The position numbers were made by a program, and so were the translations under genes. From Ornithinibacillus californiensis (GTDB lineage: Bacteria; Bacillota; Bacilli; Bacillales; Amphibacillaceae), in NCBI RefSeq assembly GCF_001038485.1, contig NZ_LDUE01000021.1:1-64000 (forward strand): 64,000 nucleotides of DNA. The letters run 5' to 3'. This document shows, in pieces, positions 8,446-17,803 of this stretch (its first letter is position 1; every line of letters begins with the position of its first letter). The notes below the pieces were generated by a model. The model was given only the letters and a program-made list of their open reading frames with translations, made no database searches and was not told the DNA's origin.

Positions 8446-9003
8446 ATGATGGATCAAGAGAAAAAATGGATAAAAGAGATAAAGCGAAAAGCAAATACCG
8501 AAGCAGCTAATCAACTGATTGCAAAATACTATAAAGAAATTTATGCATTCGTCTACAAACAAACAATAGATACGGAGTTAGCACTTGATTTGACCCAGGA
8601 GATCTTTATTAGTGTTCTAAAGTCTATTCATCAATTTGAAGGACGTACCGCTACATTCCGGACGTGGTTATACCGAATAGCTTCTAATCGTGTGGTGGAT
8701 TTTTACCGCTCGAGGCACTATAAAATGAGACGGATATCCGACACAATCGAGGATATGGAGTTGCATGATAGTGAGGATCTAGTGGTGTCCTTAGAGTATA
8801 AGGAAGAAATGGAACGAATCGCATCCATTATTAATTCGTTAGAAACGAGCTATCAGAAAGTTATCAGGCTCAAATTATTTGGAGAGTATCGATTTCATGA
8901 AATCGCGGAGATGGAACAGCTGCCCCTCTCGACTGTGAAAACAAGGTATTATGCAGCCTTAAAATTAATCAAAATGGAAATGAAGGAGTTTAGCCATGAC
9001 TAA
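8446..9003 (+). CDS. ECF-type RNA polymerase sigma factor
   Basis: A 185-residue sigma-70-family protein containing only regions 2 and 4. Region 2 (about 25-95) includes DLTQEIFISVLKSIHQFEGRTATFRTWLYRIASNRVVDFYRSR, with the DxTQE core contact and the -10-recognition helix. Region 4 (about 125-180) has the helix-turn-helix EYRFHEIAEMEQLPLSTVKTR. It overlaps the next gene by 8 bp, which suggests the next product is its membrane-bound regulator. It heads a five-gene plus-strand unit ending in an ABC transporter. An AAAC...CGAC pair upstream (about 8380-8405) could be an autoregulatory ECF promoter, but this is weak. Confidence 0.9.
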   Translation: MMDQEKKWIKEIKRKANTEAANQLIAKYYKEIYAFVYKQTIDTELALDLTQEIFISVLKSIHQFEGRTATFRTWLYRIASNRVVDFYRSRHYKMRRISDTIEDMELHDSEDLVVSLEYKEEMERIASIINSLETSYQKVIRLKLFGEYRFHEIAEMEQLPLSTVKTRYYAALKLIKMEMKEFSHD

Positions 9004-9757
9004 GGAAAAGTTTCATATTCCAATGCCTAGTGACGAGCAAATCCAAAGGGAATTAAATCATATTATTTCCGTTGGATTGAAGCCAAAGGAATCATTTCAT
9101 GTTTACTTGCTTCGGTTATACAAAGAAATTGGGTTACGCAATTTGATGCCGAATCGCTGGGAGGAGTTTCTCATTCTCCTTATTGGATTTAGTGCCTTAC
9201 TCTTTATTCCATTTGTTGTAACAGAGAGTCGGTTTTATGAAGTTAAAGACTTTTATGCGATTACCTTTCTGCTATCACCACTTTTATTCATGACTCTATC
9301 TATTTATCATTTTACTAGTAAAATCCATACAGCTACGTATGAAGTGGAGATGGTTTGCAAATATAACCTGTATCAAGTAGCAGCATTTCGCATGTTCGTG
9401 TTTAGTATCATAGCAATTCTAGTAAATGTTTGTAGTGTTCGATCCGTTTCTTTATTAGATGATGATATCCAATTTTTCAGAGCTATTATGATTTCCATTA
9501 CATCCCTATTCCTCTTTTCTATTATCTTTTTATTCGCCTATTTGAAACGGCAATCGAGATTGATGATTGCCTTCGTCATAGGGGGATGGGTTGTAGCTAA
9601 CATGAGTTTGAGCTATGTGAAAAGTGACTTTTATGAAGGTTTCTTAATGACCATTCCTATCCCTGTCTATCTGGTTATTCTAGCATTAAGTATTGGTATC
9701 TATTTCAATTATCTAAGAAAGCTGGTGCATTTTAAACCAGTAGAGGGAGTTCGATAA
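8996..9757 (+). CDS. Membrane protein, candidate anti-sigma factor
   Basis: A 253-residue protein with a cytoplasmic N-terminal part of about 55 residues, then roughly six hydrophobic helices (starting near 57, 83, 123, 155, 185 and 220). The start lies inside the end of the sigma factor gene, the usual translational coupling of ECF sigma and anti-sigma genes. I see no zinc-binding HxxxCxxC motif, so it is not a classical ZAS anti-sigma protein. The regulator role rests on position. Alternatively it is a component of the transporter encoded downstream. Confidence 0.5.
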   Translation: MTKEKFHIPMPSDEQIQRELNHIISVGLKPKESFHVYLLRLYKEIGLRNLMPNRWEEFLILLIGFSALLFIPFVVTESRFYEVKDFYAITFLLSPLLFMTLSIYHFTSKIHTATYEVEMVCKYNLYQVAAFRMFVFSIIAILVNVCSVRSVSLLDDDIQFFRAIMISITSLFLFSIIFLFAYLKRQSRLMIAFVIGGWVVANMSLSYVKSDFYEGFLMTIPIPVYLVILALSIGIYFNYLRKLVHFKPVEGVR

Positions 9758-9758
9758 T

Positions 9759-10634
9759 ATGTTGGTAGTTAATAACGTTAGTAAAAACTATGGAGACTTT
9801 ACCGCATTAAAAAATATTAATCTTGAGTTCGGTTCTGGAGTATATGGTTTACTAGCCCCAAATGGTGCTGGTAAAACGACGTTAATCAAGATGCTAGTTA
9901 CACTTATTTCGCCAAGCAAAGGGGAAATACTGTATAACGGAACCGATATTACCAGCTTAGATGAGGAGTATCGTGAAGTACTTGGATTTTTGCCACAGCA
10001 ATTCGGCTATTATAAACATTACTCTCCTAAGAGCTATTTAATGTACTTGGCTGCATTAAAAGGGATTGAGAAAAAGGTTGCCCAAGAAAAGATTACAGAG
10101 TTGCTCGATAAGGTAGCGTTGTCTGATGTGGCTAATAAGAAAATGCGTAAGTTTTCTGGTGGTATGATTCAACGGGTCGGGATTGCCCAAGCATTACTAA
10201 ATGATCCAAAGATAGTTATTCTAGATGAGCCAACTGCTGGGCTGGACCCAAAAGAACGGGCCAGGTTTCGTCAGCTACTAACGGAATTATCTCGCGATCG
10301 ATTGATTATCATTTCTACTCATATCGTGTCTGATATAGAATCTATCGCTAATGAGATGGTGATGATTAAGAATCAAGAGTTATTATACAAGGATTCTGTA
10401 GAAAACATTTGTAACACGTTAGACGGAGCAGTCTATGAAACTACTATTACAAATGATGAGCTTGCTTCCTTTAGAGCGAATCACGTGCTACTTTCTGAAA
10501 AACAGGAACAATCAAAAATGCTAGTTCGTTTCGTTCATAAAGGTGAGTCAAAAGAGGACTGGACAGTAAAGAATCCACATCTTGAGGACGTCTTCCTTTA
10601 TGAGTACCGTGATGACCTTTCATTAGGTGTGTGA
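9759..10634 (+). CDS. ABC transporter ATP-binding protein
   Basis: A 291-residue ATPase with Walker A LLAPNGAGKTT (Ala in place of the usual Gly), Q-loop near LGFLPQQFG, signature FSGGMIQR, Walker B IVILDEPTAGLD and switch His in IISTHIV. The last 80 residues are a regulatory extension typical of multidrug/peptide-type ABC-2 exporters. It begins one base after the preceding gene's stop, and its own stop overlaps the first possible start of the permease gene. It should energise the two permeases encoded next. Confidence 0.92.
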   Translation: MLVVNNVSKNYGDFTALKNINLEFGSGVYGLLAPNGAGKTTLIKMLVTLISPSKGEILYNGTDITSLDEEYREVLGFLPQQFGYYKHYSPKSYLMYLAALKGIEKKVAQEKITELLDKVALSDVANKKMRKFSGGMIQRVGIAQALLNDPKIVILDEPTAGLDPKERARFRQLLTELSRDRLIIISTHIVSDIESIANEMVMIKNQELLYKDSVENICNTLDGAVYETTITNDELASFRANHVLLSEKQEQSKMLVRFVHKGESKEDWTVKNPHLEDVFLYEYRDDLSLGV

Positions 10635-10639
10635 TTAAC

Positions 10640-11902
10640 ATGCAAATTGTAAAATTCGAATGTAAAAAGGCATTAACATCACCTATTATTCTATTTTTGT
10701 TACTATTATTTACTGCTTATAATATATTGATTGTCTCTAACTCTTCTGATTTTAATAAGGAACTGCATGTAGCTAATGACGTAGCTAATTCTTACGGAGT
10801 AGAAATTACTGATGAAACTCTCCTTAAAATGGAAAAGGATTTACAAGAGGAACTGACTCATTTAAATAACATAACCGAGGAAAAAGCTGGTCAATCTTTT
10901 TCTAGTGCTGGAGAATTTTTTTCGCAATTGACCTATGAGCGACAAGAGAAATATTCGGAAGACCAGTTGGATTCCTTTTATACTATTTATCTAAAAGAAA
11001 TGTATTTAGATACGGCTAAACATATCGATGAATCCTACCAGAAGATTGATATCAAAGAACTTGGTGAAAACAATATTCAAAACTATGGGTTGAGTGGTGC
11101 AGCCTCCGAATCGCTGAGTAAACAATATGAGAAGTTTGGAAATCGATTCGATGAGATGAAGCGTAATATGGAGCATAAGCGATGGTTTTTTGCTGGTAAA
11201 GTATATTCCATGCACAGCCAATTGTTTAAACAGTTGTTTCTACCTATTATTTTTGAATCAATCATTTTAATCGTGCTTTCCACGGCATTAATAACCAATT
11301 ATGAATTTGAAAACAAAGCACACCTTGTTACATATGCAACTAAAAGAGGGAGACGTTTGATGGTGGATAAATTGGTAGCTTCTTTAGCTGTCTCCACAAT
11401 CCTGTCAGTAGTGTTATTGGCTGTAGCACTAATTGTCTATTTTAAGGTGTTTGATTATACCCACTTATGGCATAGCTCAATTAGTAGTGCATTTAACTGG
11501 GAAACTAACTTCCCATACGTCTCCTGGTGGGAGATGTCCTTTTTACAATATTTAGTCGGGGCTATTGCTTTGTTTTATATTTGTATGCTCCTGTTCTCGT
11601 GTAGCACGTTTGCTATTGCTGTTTTACTTAAAAATAGCTATTTTACTTTCTTTGGATTTATAGCGATATTTACAATTCTTTTTATGCTACAGGGGTTCAT
11701 GCCCAAATCATCGAACCTAATATTTGTTACTGGATTTAACCTAACAAGTCTCGTCTTAAATCCTCACCAATGGTTTATGGCTAGTAATGGGTTACTCGTT
11801 TTTAAATACTATGAAGTCATTACGGTGCTTGTGGCTGTAGTAGTTATTACCATATTGTTTGTTTTTGTTATGAAGCGTTTTAATAAACAAGATATTGTCT
11901 AA
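10640..11902 (+). CDS. ABC-2 type permease with large external domain
   Basis: About 420 residues. One helix near residues 12-31 is followed by a charged extracytoplasmic region of about 155 residues, then five to six helices in the C-terminal half. A GTG at 10631 overlaps the upstream stop, but ATG 10640 is better spaced from AGGTG. The architecture (first helix, large loop, then a membrane block) matches ABC-2 exporter subunits paired with the upstream ATPase. Substrate is unknown; the ECF sigma gene upstream suggests response to envelope stress or an antimicrobial. Confidence 0.75.
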   Translation: MQIVKFECKKALTSPIILFLLLLFTAYNILIVSNSSDFNKELHVANDVANSYGVEITDETLLKMEKDLQEELTHLNNITEEKAGQSFSSAGEFFSQLTYERQEKYSEDQLDSFYTIYLKEMYLDTAKHIDESYQKIDIKELGENNIQNYGLSGAASESLSKQYEKFGNRFDEMKRNMEHKRWFFAGKVYSMHSQLFKQLFLPIIFESIILIVLSTALITNYEFENKAHLVTYATKRGRRLMVDKLVASLAVSTILSVVLLAVALIVYFKVFDYTHLWHSSISSAFNWETNFPYVSWWEMSFLQYLVGAIALFYICMLLFSCSTFAIAVLLKNSYFTFFGFIAIFTILFMLQGFMPKSSNLIFVTGFNLTSLVLNPHQWFMASNGLLVFKYYEVITVLVAVVVITILFVFVMKRFNKQDIV

Positions 11903-11916
11903 GGGGATTGTTGAGA

Positions 11917-13056
11917 ATGCGGATTGTACTACAAGAATTGAAGAAAATCTTAAACTGGAAAATTGGTTTGTTGCTTGTTCTCGCTAATGCTATATTGTAC
12001 TTTTTATTAATCAGTTATCATATTGAACATTTCCCTAATGGAAGACCAGCTCTAGACTCCTATCGAATTGGTATAGAAATGGTTGAGAAATATGGTGTCT
12101 CCATGAGCGAAGGGGAGAAAGCAGACTTTAAAGAGACATATGAACAACGTTTGAAAGATGCAGACGAATATATTCAATCAAGGGTGGATTTTTCATCGGT
12201 TGGAATACATAGTTATCAAGATTTTCAAGATATCAATTATGAAAATCAGGAACAAGCAGAGCTACGAAACAAAGTGGTCTTTGAGGAGAATGTGGATTTA
12301 TTCTGGGAGCTTCAGGAGCGCGAACGTTTAATAGAATTTCAAAATGAGAACGACATAATTATGGCGAATGAAATGGAAAGAGGTAGTTCCCAGCAAGTTG
12401 CAACGTTAGAAGAAATAAAGGCTACTGGTAATTATTATATCTATCCAGAGTTGGTCTTTTATAACTACAAGGACTTTATCGTAAACGTTGCGATAGCGAT
12501 TATTGTTAGTGTCGTGTTGTTGTTATCTCCTGTTTTCATTAGGGATCGTTCGTTAAGACTAGTAGACTTGCAATATACAACAAGGGTTGGGCGGAATATA
12601 TTTAAGAGAAAAATGATTGCTGGGTTACTTGCAATGTTTATGGTAATTACAGCACTTCTAGCAATCTATTTTAGTATTTATTCCTTAAACAATACGGGAA
12701 TGTTCTTTTCTAGTCCAATTAATTCTTTCATCGGTGGATTCCATTGGTATGACATTACCTTCTTCCAATATATTGTGTTAACAGTTCTTGCTATTTACTT
12801 CTTGGGATTTGTATTTGCTTTGCTTGCCATGATTTTTTCGAATTTGATGCCAAACTTCGTAGCGTTAGTAGGGATTCAGATTCCCTTTATTATCGCAATG
12901 ATCGGCCCTGGTATCTCTTACTTGATTTATCAAATTACTGCCCTAGATCTATCGCAATGGCTCGTTCCATCGGGCTATGTGTTAATAATAGTGATAGGTA
13001 GCATGTTCATGCTTTTTGTTTGGAGAAGAGAAAGGACATTGGATATCGTACATTAA
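11917..13056 (+). CDS. Second ABC-2 type permease of the same transporter
   Basis: About 379 residues with the same plan as the preceding permease: one helix near the N-terminus, an external segment of about 150 residues rich in Glu/Asp, then six helices. ATG 11917 is preferred over TTG 11908 because AAGGGG (11901-11906) lies ten bases before it and only one base before the TTG. It is the last gene of the unit and ends just before a strong two-way terminator. Two unequal permeases plus one ATPase suggest a heterodimeric channel. Confidence 0.72.
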   Translation: MRIVLQELKKILNWKIGLLLVLANAILYFLLISYHIEHFPNGRPALDSYRIGIEMVEKYGVSMSEGEKADFKETYEQRLKDADEYIQSRVDFSSVGIHSYQDFQDINYENQEQAELRNKVVFEENVDLFWELQERERLIEFQNENDIIMANEMERGSSQQVATLEEIKATGNYYIYPELVFYNYKDFIVNVAIAIIVSVVLLLSPVFIRDRSLRLVDLQYTTRVGRNIFKRKMIAGLLAMFMVITALLAIYFSIYSLNNTGMFFSSPINSFIGGFHWYDITFFQYIVLTVLAIYFLGFVFALLAMIFSNLMPNFVALVGIQIPFIIAMIGPGISYLIYQITALDLSQWLVPSGYVLIIVIGSMFMLFVWRRERTLDIVH

Positions 13057-13065
13057 TAAAAACTT

Positions 13066-13114
13066 GGGTTTGTACTCCTCACCGTTAAGGAGACAAACCC
13101 AAGCTTTGTTTTTG
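13066..13114. terminator. Two-way terminator between convergent genes
   Basis: CTTGGGTTTGT...ACAAACCCAAG makes a long stem with T-rich sequence beyond each end. It overlaps the last codons of the minus-strand PAS-GGDEF-EAL gene, so that gene's C-terminus is encoded in a terminator arm. Confidence 0.85.
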
Positions 13115-15286
13115 CTTTTGTTTTTTTATGCGATCCTTTTCGACTTTTACCGGATCTGGTTGAAGTACCCCTCTTACTAACAATTCTTCAAAATTAGCTA
13201 CGGGAACTGGTCTTGAAAATAAGTACCCTTGAATGAGGTCACATTGTCGATTTCTTAAGAAACGATACTGCCCGTATTCCTCCACGCCTTCTGCAATTAT
13301 CTTCATTTTAAGTCCTTTTGCCATTTCCATGACGGAACCGACAATAATATTATCCTTTTCCACTTGACCATCTCGACTTTGAATAAATACTTGGTCAATT
13401 TTTAACGTATCTGCTTGGTACTCGCGCAAGTAATTAAGTGAGGCAAAGCCGGTACCAAAGTCATCGATGGCAACGCGTACGCCAAGCTCCTTTAATTCTG
13501 CAAGTGTCATCAGCACGCCTTTTTCACTTTTTAATAGCGAACCTTCTGTAATTTCCACCCCGAGATAGCCCGCCGGCACTTGATAAGCTTCCAACTGTCT
13601 CTTCACATAGTCTGTGAAGCCTTTTTTCATCAGGCGAATTGGTGAAATATTTACAGAAACTTGGATTAATTCTAATCCTTTGTCTTTCCATTCTTTCATT
13701 TGGCTACATGCCTTTTTAATCACCCAATCCGTAATGTCGCTAATTAGATGGTTCTCCTCCGCAATTGGAATGAATTCTCCTGGGGAAATTAGCCCCCATT
13801 CCTTATGATTCCAGCGTATGAGTGCTTCTGCGCCCATGATTTGGCCTGTTTTTGTTTCCACTAATGGTTGATAATACAGCTCAAATTCTACTTTTTCTAG
13901 AGCTTCGATCATATCTTTCTCAATCGCTAGCTTACGTTGGAATGCAATGTCCTTGGAATAGGAATACAGTCGGAATGTATTTCTACCGCTTTTCTTTGCA
14001 TGGCTGAGCGCTGAGTGTGCCTTGTCCATTAAGCTTTCGACTGTCTCGCCATCTTCTGGGTACATGCTGATTCCAGCGCTAATGGTCAAATTAATTTCGT
14101 AATTATCGATGGTTAACGGTTGCTTAATGTCGTTAATTAAATTATTCGTGATGGCTAGGATATTGTCCTTACTCTGATAATCCTCGAGAAGAATGATAAA
14201 ATCATTGCTCTCTAAACGGGCAACAAAGCTCGACTCTGGGAGAATCAATAAAAGCCTAGCAGCTATTGTTTTTAACACTTCATCCCCGATTTGGTAGCCT
14301 AGCGACCCATTAATAACCGAAAAACGATCTAAGTTTAAAAACATAAATGCAAATGGTGTTTCACTATTCATTAACTGATCGAGTTTTTCATCCAAACTTC
14401 TTCGGTTGGGAAGTGTCGTTAGTAGGTCATGATTCGCAGAATATCTCAGCTGCTCTTGTGTCTCCACTTCATTCGTTATATCGGTCTGCATCCCGTAAAT
14501 ATGGGTAATCTTGCCACTTTCATCCCGGTACGGAGCCGTGTGGCAGGTTAGCCATTTTCCCTCGCCATTAAGCGCGTTAATTCGATATCGCAAATCAACA
14601 GATTCGCCTTTGGCTAGTACATCGATGGCCAGTTGCTTTACATATTTTTTATCATCTTCGTGAACATATTTTTGAATCACATGCTTGATATCTAATTGGT
14701 CTGTATCAAATGATTCAATTGGATATTCATACAGGTTCGCTAACCCCTTGGAGGCGTATACTAGTTTTCCTGTTTTATATTCACTGATCCAGACACCAAT
14801 ATCTAATAGATCAAAGATCGATTTAAAACTTCTATTTTCACTTCGCGTATCTATTTCTTTTCGTTTATGTATTGTCACATCTTTAATAATGATCCCTACA
14901 CCATCTATGTCACTGGAATTTTGCAATGGCATCATCATGACTTCGTAGAACTGCTTTTTTCGCTTGACTTGTACCTCACAGTATTCCGTTTTTCCAGTCA
15001 GTGAATTAGCGAAAGCGTCTGCAAATTTTTGGTATGTTTGTTTCAACAGCACATGCTGGAGGTCTTCTATTTTATTTAGATTAGTAAATGGAGCCAAGTT
15101 CATCTGATTTTGAGAGCGCAATTGTCCATCTGGAGAGAACACCATAATCAAATCGGGTGCGTTATTTCCTAGTGATGCATAGTAGTTTAGTAGTTTTTCC
15201 GTAAGAGCGTCTTGACCAATGTGGGTATTATTATTTTGAAATAACATACTTAATATGGCAGATTGTGTCGAATCGGTCTTAGTCAT
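13085..15286 (-). CDS. PAS-PAS-GGDEF-EAL protein, probably a c-di-GMP phosphodiesterase
   Basis: A 733-residue soluble signalling protein: PAS-like domain (about 30-130), second PAS with PAC (about 150-275), GGDEF-like domain (about 285-440) and EAL domain (about 455-700). The diguanylate cyclase signature is degenerate (ARLESNDFIILL where GGDEF is expected), so synthesis is unlikely. The EAL domain keeps its known catalytic motifs: EALIRW, SVNIS, EITEGSL, AIDDFGTG, KIDQ and IIAEGVE. It should therefore hydrolyse c-di-GMP, perhaps tuned by the PAS and degenerate GGDEF domains. No membrane segments. Single gene, convergent with the ABC module. Confidence 0.88.
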   Translation of the reverse strand: MTKTDSTQSAILSMLFQNNNTHIGQDALTEKLLNYYASLGNNAPDLIMVFSPDGQLRSQNQMNLAPFTNLNKIEDLQHVLLKQTYQKFADAFANSLTGKTEYCEVQVKRKKQFYEVMMMPLQNSSDIDGVGIIIKDVTIHKRKEIDTRSENRSFKSIFDLLDIGVWISEYKTGKLVYASKGLANLYEYPIESFDTDQLDIKHVIQKYVHEDDKKYVKQLAIDVLAKGESVDLRYRINALNGEGKWLTCHTAPYRDESGKITHIYGMQTDITNEVETQEQLRYSANHDLLTTLPNRRSLDEKLDQLMNSETPFAFMFLNLDRFSVINGSLGYQIGDEVLKTIAARLLLILPESSFVARLESNDFIILLEDYQSKDNILAITNNLINDIKQPLTIDNYEINLTISAGISMYPEDGETVESLMDKAHSALSHAKKSGRNTFRLYSYSKDIAFQRKLAIEKDMIEALEKVEFELYYQPLVETKTGQIMGAEALIRWNHKEWGLISPGEFIPIAEENHLISDITDWVIKKACSQMKEWKDKGLELIQVSVNISPIRLMKKGFTDYVKRQLEAYQVPAGYLGVEITEGSLLKSEKGVLMTLAELKELGVRVAIDDFGTGFASLNYLREYQADTLKIDQVFIQSRDGQVEKDNIIVGSVMEMAKGLKMKIIAEGVEEYGQYRFLRNRQCDLIQGYLFSRPVPVANFEELLVRGVLQPDPVKVEKDRIKKQKQKQSLGLSP

Positions 15287-15543
15287 GATAGCTCTCCTTT
15301 TAGAAAATTAAACAAAAATTCGAATACTTATTCTAAATTATAGTATAATAGTCCTTCATTTCAAACGATTTTCTCACTATTATTGCGGTATTTCGCTTTC
15401 CGAAATAACAAAACACGAAAAATACTTTTCTTAATTTGCAAACTTTTTCCTGTAATACCGGATATTTTATTCCAGAAGATTGCAGTCTGTTTGCTAATTA
15501 GTTTACAATAGAAATCATGTATAAACGGATCGGAGGGTTAGGA

Positions 15544-15996
15544 GTGGGAATACTTGCTCAGCTTATAACAAGCTTTGTTGCATCAGCAGGGTTTGGGATA
15601 TTATTTAATGCACCGAAAAAAGTGCTCGTTCAATGTGGGTTAAATGGGATGGTCGGATGGATTGTCTATTATGTGCTTGTCGAGAGAGGTATGGACACCG
15701 TTCCAGCAACTATACTGGCCGCTATGCTCGTTGCCATGATCAGCCGCTTTTTCTCCAAAATCTATAAAACACCAATCATCATCTTTAACGTATCTGGCAT
15801 CATTCCACTCGTCCCCGGTGGGATGGCCTACAACGCCATGCGCAGCGTCGTTCAAAACGATTACTTATTAGCGTTTCAATATTCCACAAAAGTAATGCTA
15901 CTGGCTGGTGGAATTGCCATGGGGTTAATGTTCTCCGAAGTGGTGAATCAGATTATGTTGAAGACTGCTGGGAAGAAGCAGAAGACGCAGTTGTAG
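15544..15996 (+). CDS. YjjB-type half of a threonine/serine exporter (ThrE_2)
   Basis: A membrane protein of about 150 residues with four to five helices. Family features are SAGFGILFNAP near the start and VSGIIPLVPGGMAYNAM in the middle. GTG 15544 is chosen because GGAGG at 15532-15536 lies seven bases upstream and because homologues begin near this point; ATG 15517 has no RBS. It is the natural partner of the YjjP-like protein at 7546-8283, from which it is separated by the sigma/ABC module. Confidence 0.82.
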   Translation: MGILAQLITSFVASAGFGILFNAPKKVLVQCGLNGMVGWIVYYVLVERGMDTVPATILAAMLVAMISRFFSKIYKTPIIIFNVSGIIPLVPGGMAYNAMRSVVQNDYLLAFQYSTKVMLLAGGIAMGLMFSEVVNQIMLKTAGKKQKTQL

Positions 15997-16032
15997 TTGG
16001 GGGTTGTGGGGTTGGCTCTTTTGCGGGAGGAT

Positions 16033-16247
16033 GGCTGATGTCCGGCGGTGTGGTTGATGTTTGGGCTCGTTTGGTTGATGTTTTATTTAAACGGTTGATA
16101 TTCTGACTAATTCGGTTGATGTTTCCATTTAAACGGTTGATATTCGTTCCATTTTGGTTGATAGTCATCTTAAATCGGTTGATGCCCGCTATGTTTTGGT
16201 TGATAGTCACCTCAAATCGGTTGATGCCCGCTCTGCTTCGGTTGATA
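16033..16247 (+). repeat. GGTTGAT array 2 (about 11 units, exact 21-bp period)
   Basis: GGTTGAT begins at 16052, 16073, 16093, 16114, 16135, 16156, 16177, 16198, 16219 and 16240, with a GGCTGAT variant at 16033. From 16093 on every interval is exactly 21 bp. Preceding bases alternate between AAAC/AAATC and TTC/TTTT. It lies between two convergent genes. Minus-strand frames through it read as seven-residue INR repeats, a consequence of the 21-bp period. Confidence 0.92.
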
Positions 16248-16327
16248 GCACCTCGCATTCCGTTAATATTCGCCTAATCAGAGGGGAATCACCAGCAACC
16301 CTCACTACCACCAGCGTCCCCCCACTC

Positions 16328-17635
16328 CTACTCCCCACTATCCAACTCAACCCGTGTCACCATTACCTTATCCACCCGCACATGATCCATATCAACTACT
16401 TCAATTTTCAAGTCTTCTACCTGGATGAAGTCGCCCACCTTTGGAATATCACCTAGATAGGTTGTAATATAGCCACCAAGCGTGTGTGATTCACTGCGTA
16501 ACTCTTCAAATTCATCGATTTCAAAATAACGTCTAAAGGTTTCTAACGGAATAAGGCCATCTGCAAGCCAGGTCTTCTCATCGCGTTTGACAATTTTGGG
16601 ATCGACATCAAAAAGATCAGGCATGTCCCCGACGATAACTTCGATAAAGTCATGCAAAGTAACGAATCCTTCAATTCCTCCATATTCGTCAATTACGATT
16701 GCCTGGTGCTTACCGGAGTCTTTGATTTTTTCCAGTGCTTGAAAGGCCATCATGGCTTCCGGTAAAACGAGGGCTTTTTCTACAACATCCTCTAACTGGA
16801 AGGGTTCGTTTTTCAGTAATTTTCCAAAGACGTTCTTCTTATGAATGATTCCGCGTATGTTGTCTAGGCTCCCCTCACCGACGGGAAAGGAGGAATGGTT
16901 ACTCGTATTCATGATTTCTAAGTTTTCCTCTTGTGGGTCCTCTAAATCGATCCATTCGAGGTATGTTCTTGGCGTGAGGATGTCACCTAATCGCTGGTCA
17001 CCCATGTAGAATATCTTTTCTACCATTTCACGCTCGTTTTCTTCCACTACACCGCTGTATACACCTTGTTCAATTAACTGAGTAATCTCTTCCTCCGTTA
17101 CATCCGGATCATTATTTTGTTTAATCCCGAAAATTTTCAGAACGAATTCGGTTGATTTACTTAATACCCAGATTAATGGCTTGCCTACTTTTGAAAAGTA
17201 ATACATTGGTTTCGCAACGGATAGGGCGACCTTTTCCGGATTATTCATACCGATTCGTTTCGGTACGAGCTCACCAATAATTAACGACAAATAGGTTGTT
17301 ATCGCAATCACGATAAATAAGCTAATTTGTGAGCTAAATGGTGCAAGTGACTCAATTTTAGCTATCGCAGGCGTTAATTGGCTTGCGATTGCAGCACCAC
17401 CGAAAGCACCAGTTACAACACCGATTAAAGTAATCCCGATTTGAATAGTTGATAATAATTGGTTCGGTTCTTCGGCCAGCTTTAGTGCATAACTTGCTCG
17501 CTTATCACCATTTTCGGCAATTTTATCTAATCGTGCTTTTCGGGAAGTTACAATTGCAATTTCTGTCATCGCAAAAATACCATTTGCGACGATTAATATA
17601 AGAACAATACCGATGGAAACCAGTGGAATGTCCAA
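16328..17635 (-). CDS. CNNM/CorC (HlyC/TlyC) family transporter
   Basis: About 435 residues: a DUF21 (CNNM) membrane domain with three to four helices (about 1-195), paired CBS domains (about 210-335) and a CorC_HlyC domain at the C-terminus. TTG 17635 is preferred because a GGTGAGG site lies five bases before it and the product then starts MDIPLVSIGIVLILIVANGIF as in homologues; GTG 17662 has no RBS. Members are implicated in magnesium or cobalt efflux and older haemolysin names are misleading. Single gene. Confidence 0.9.
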   Translation of the reverse strand: MDIPLVSIGIVLILIVANGIFAMTEIAIVTSRKARLDKIAENGDKRASYALKLAEEPNQLLSTIQIGITLIGVVTGAFGGAAIASQLTPAIAKIESLAPFSSQISLFIVIAITTYLSLIIGELVPKRIGMNNPEKVALSVAKPMYYFSKVGKPLIWVLSKSTEFVLKIFGIKQNNDPDVTEEEITQLIEQGVYSGVVEENEREMVEKIFYMGDQRLGDILTPRTYLEWIDLEDPQEENLEIMNTSNHSSFPVGEGSLDNIRGIIHKKNVFGKLLKNEPFQLEDVVEKALVLPEAMMAFQALEKIKDSGKHQAIVIDEYGGIEGFVTLHDFIEVIVGDMPDLFDVDPKIVKRDEKTWLADGLIPLETFRRYFEIDEFEELRSESHTLGGYITTYLGDIPKVGDFIQVEDLKIEVVDMDHVRVDKVMVTRVELDSGE

Positions 17636-17734
17636 AATAGCCTCACCATACCTTCGTTTCACTAGATAAGAAAATTAAACCACAAATAAGTCCATATAGT
17701 CTAACTTTTGCTTATGAAAGGATTCTTATACTGT

Positions 17735-17759
17735 TAAGGATTGGGTATTCTATGCCGAT
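17735..17759 (+). promoter_or_regulatory. SigmaD-type promoter of the YjfB gene
   Basis: TAAG (17735-17738) and GCCGAT (17754-17759) are separated by exactly 15 bases, matching the flagellar sigma factor consensus TAAA-N15-GCCGATAT with two or three mismatches. The downstream product belongs to a motility-associated family, which agrees. Confidence 0.7.
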
Positions 17760-17803
17760 GAAAAGGGAGTAGTTATAATTGGCTAAGGTGAGGAGGGAAT
17801 TGG

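Noticed and set aside
15953-16258. Minus-strand frame through array 2 encoding INR heptads
   Set aside because: The seven-residue repeat follows from the 21-bp DNA period. Other arrays step 20/21 and break frame, so coding is not the conserved property.
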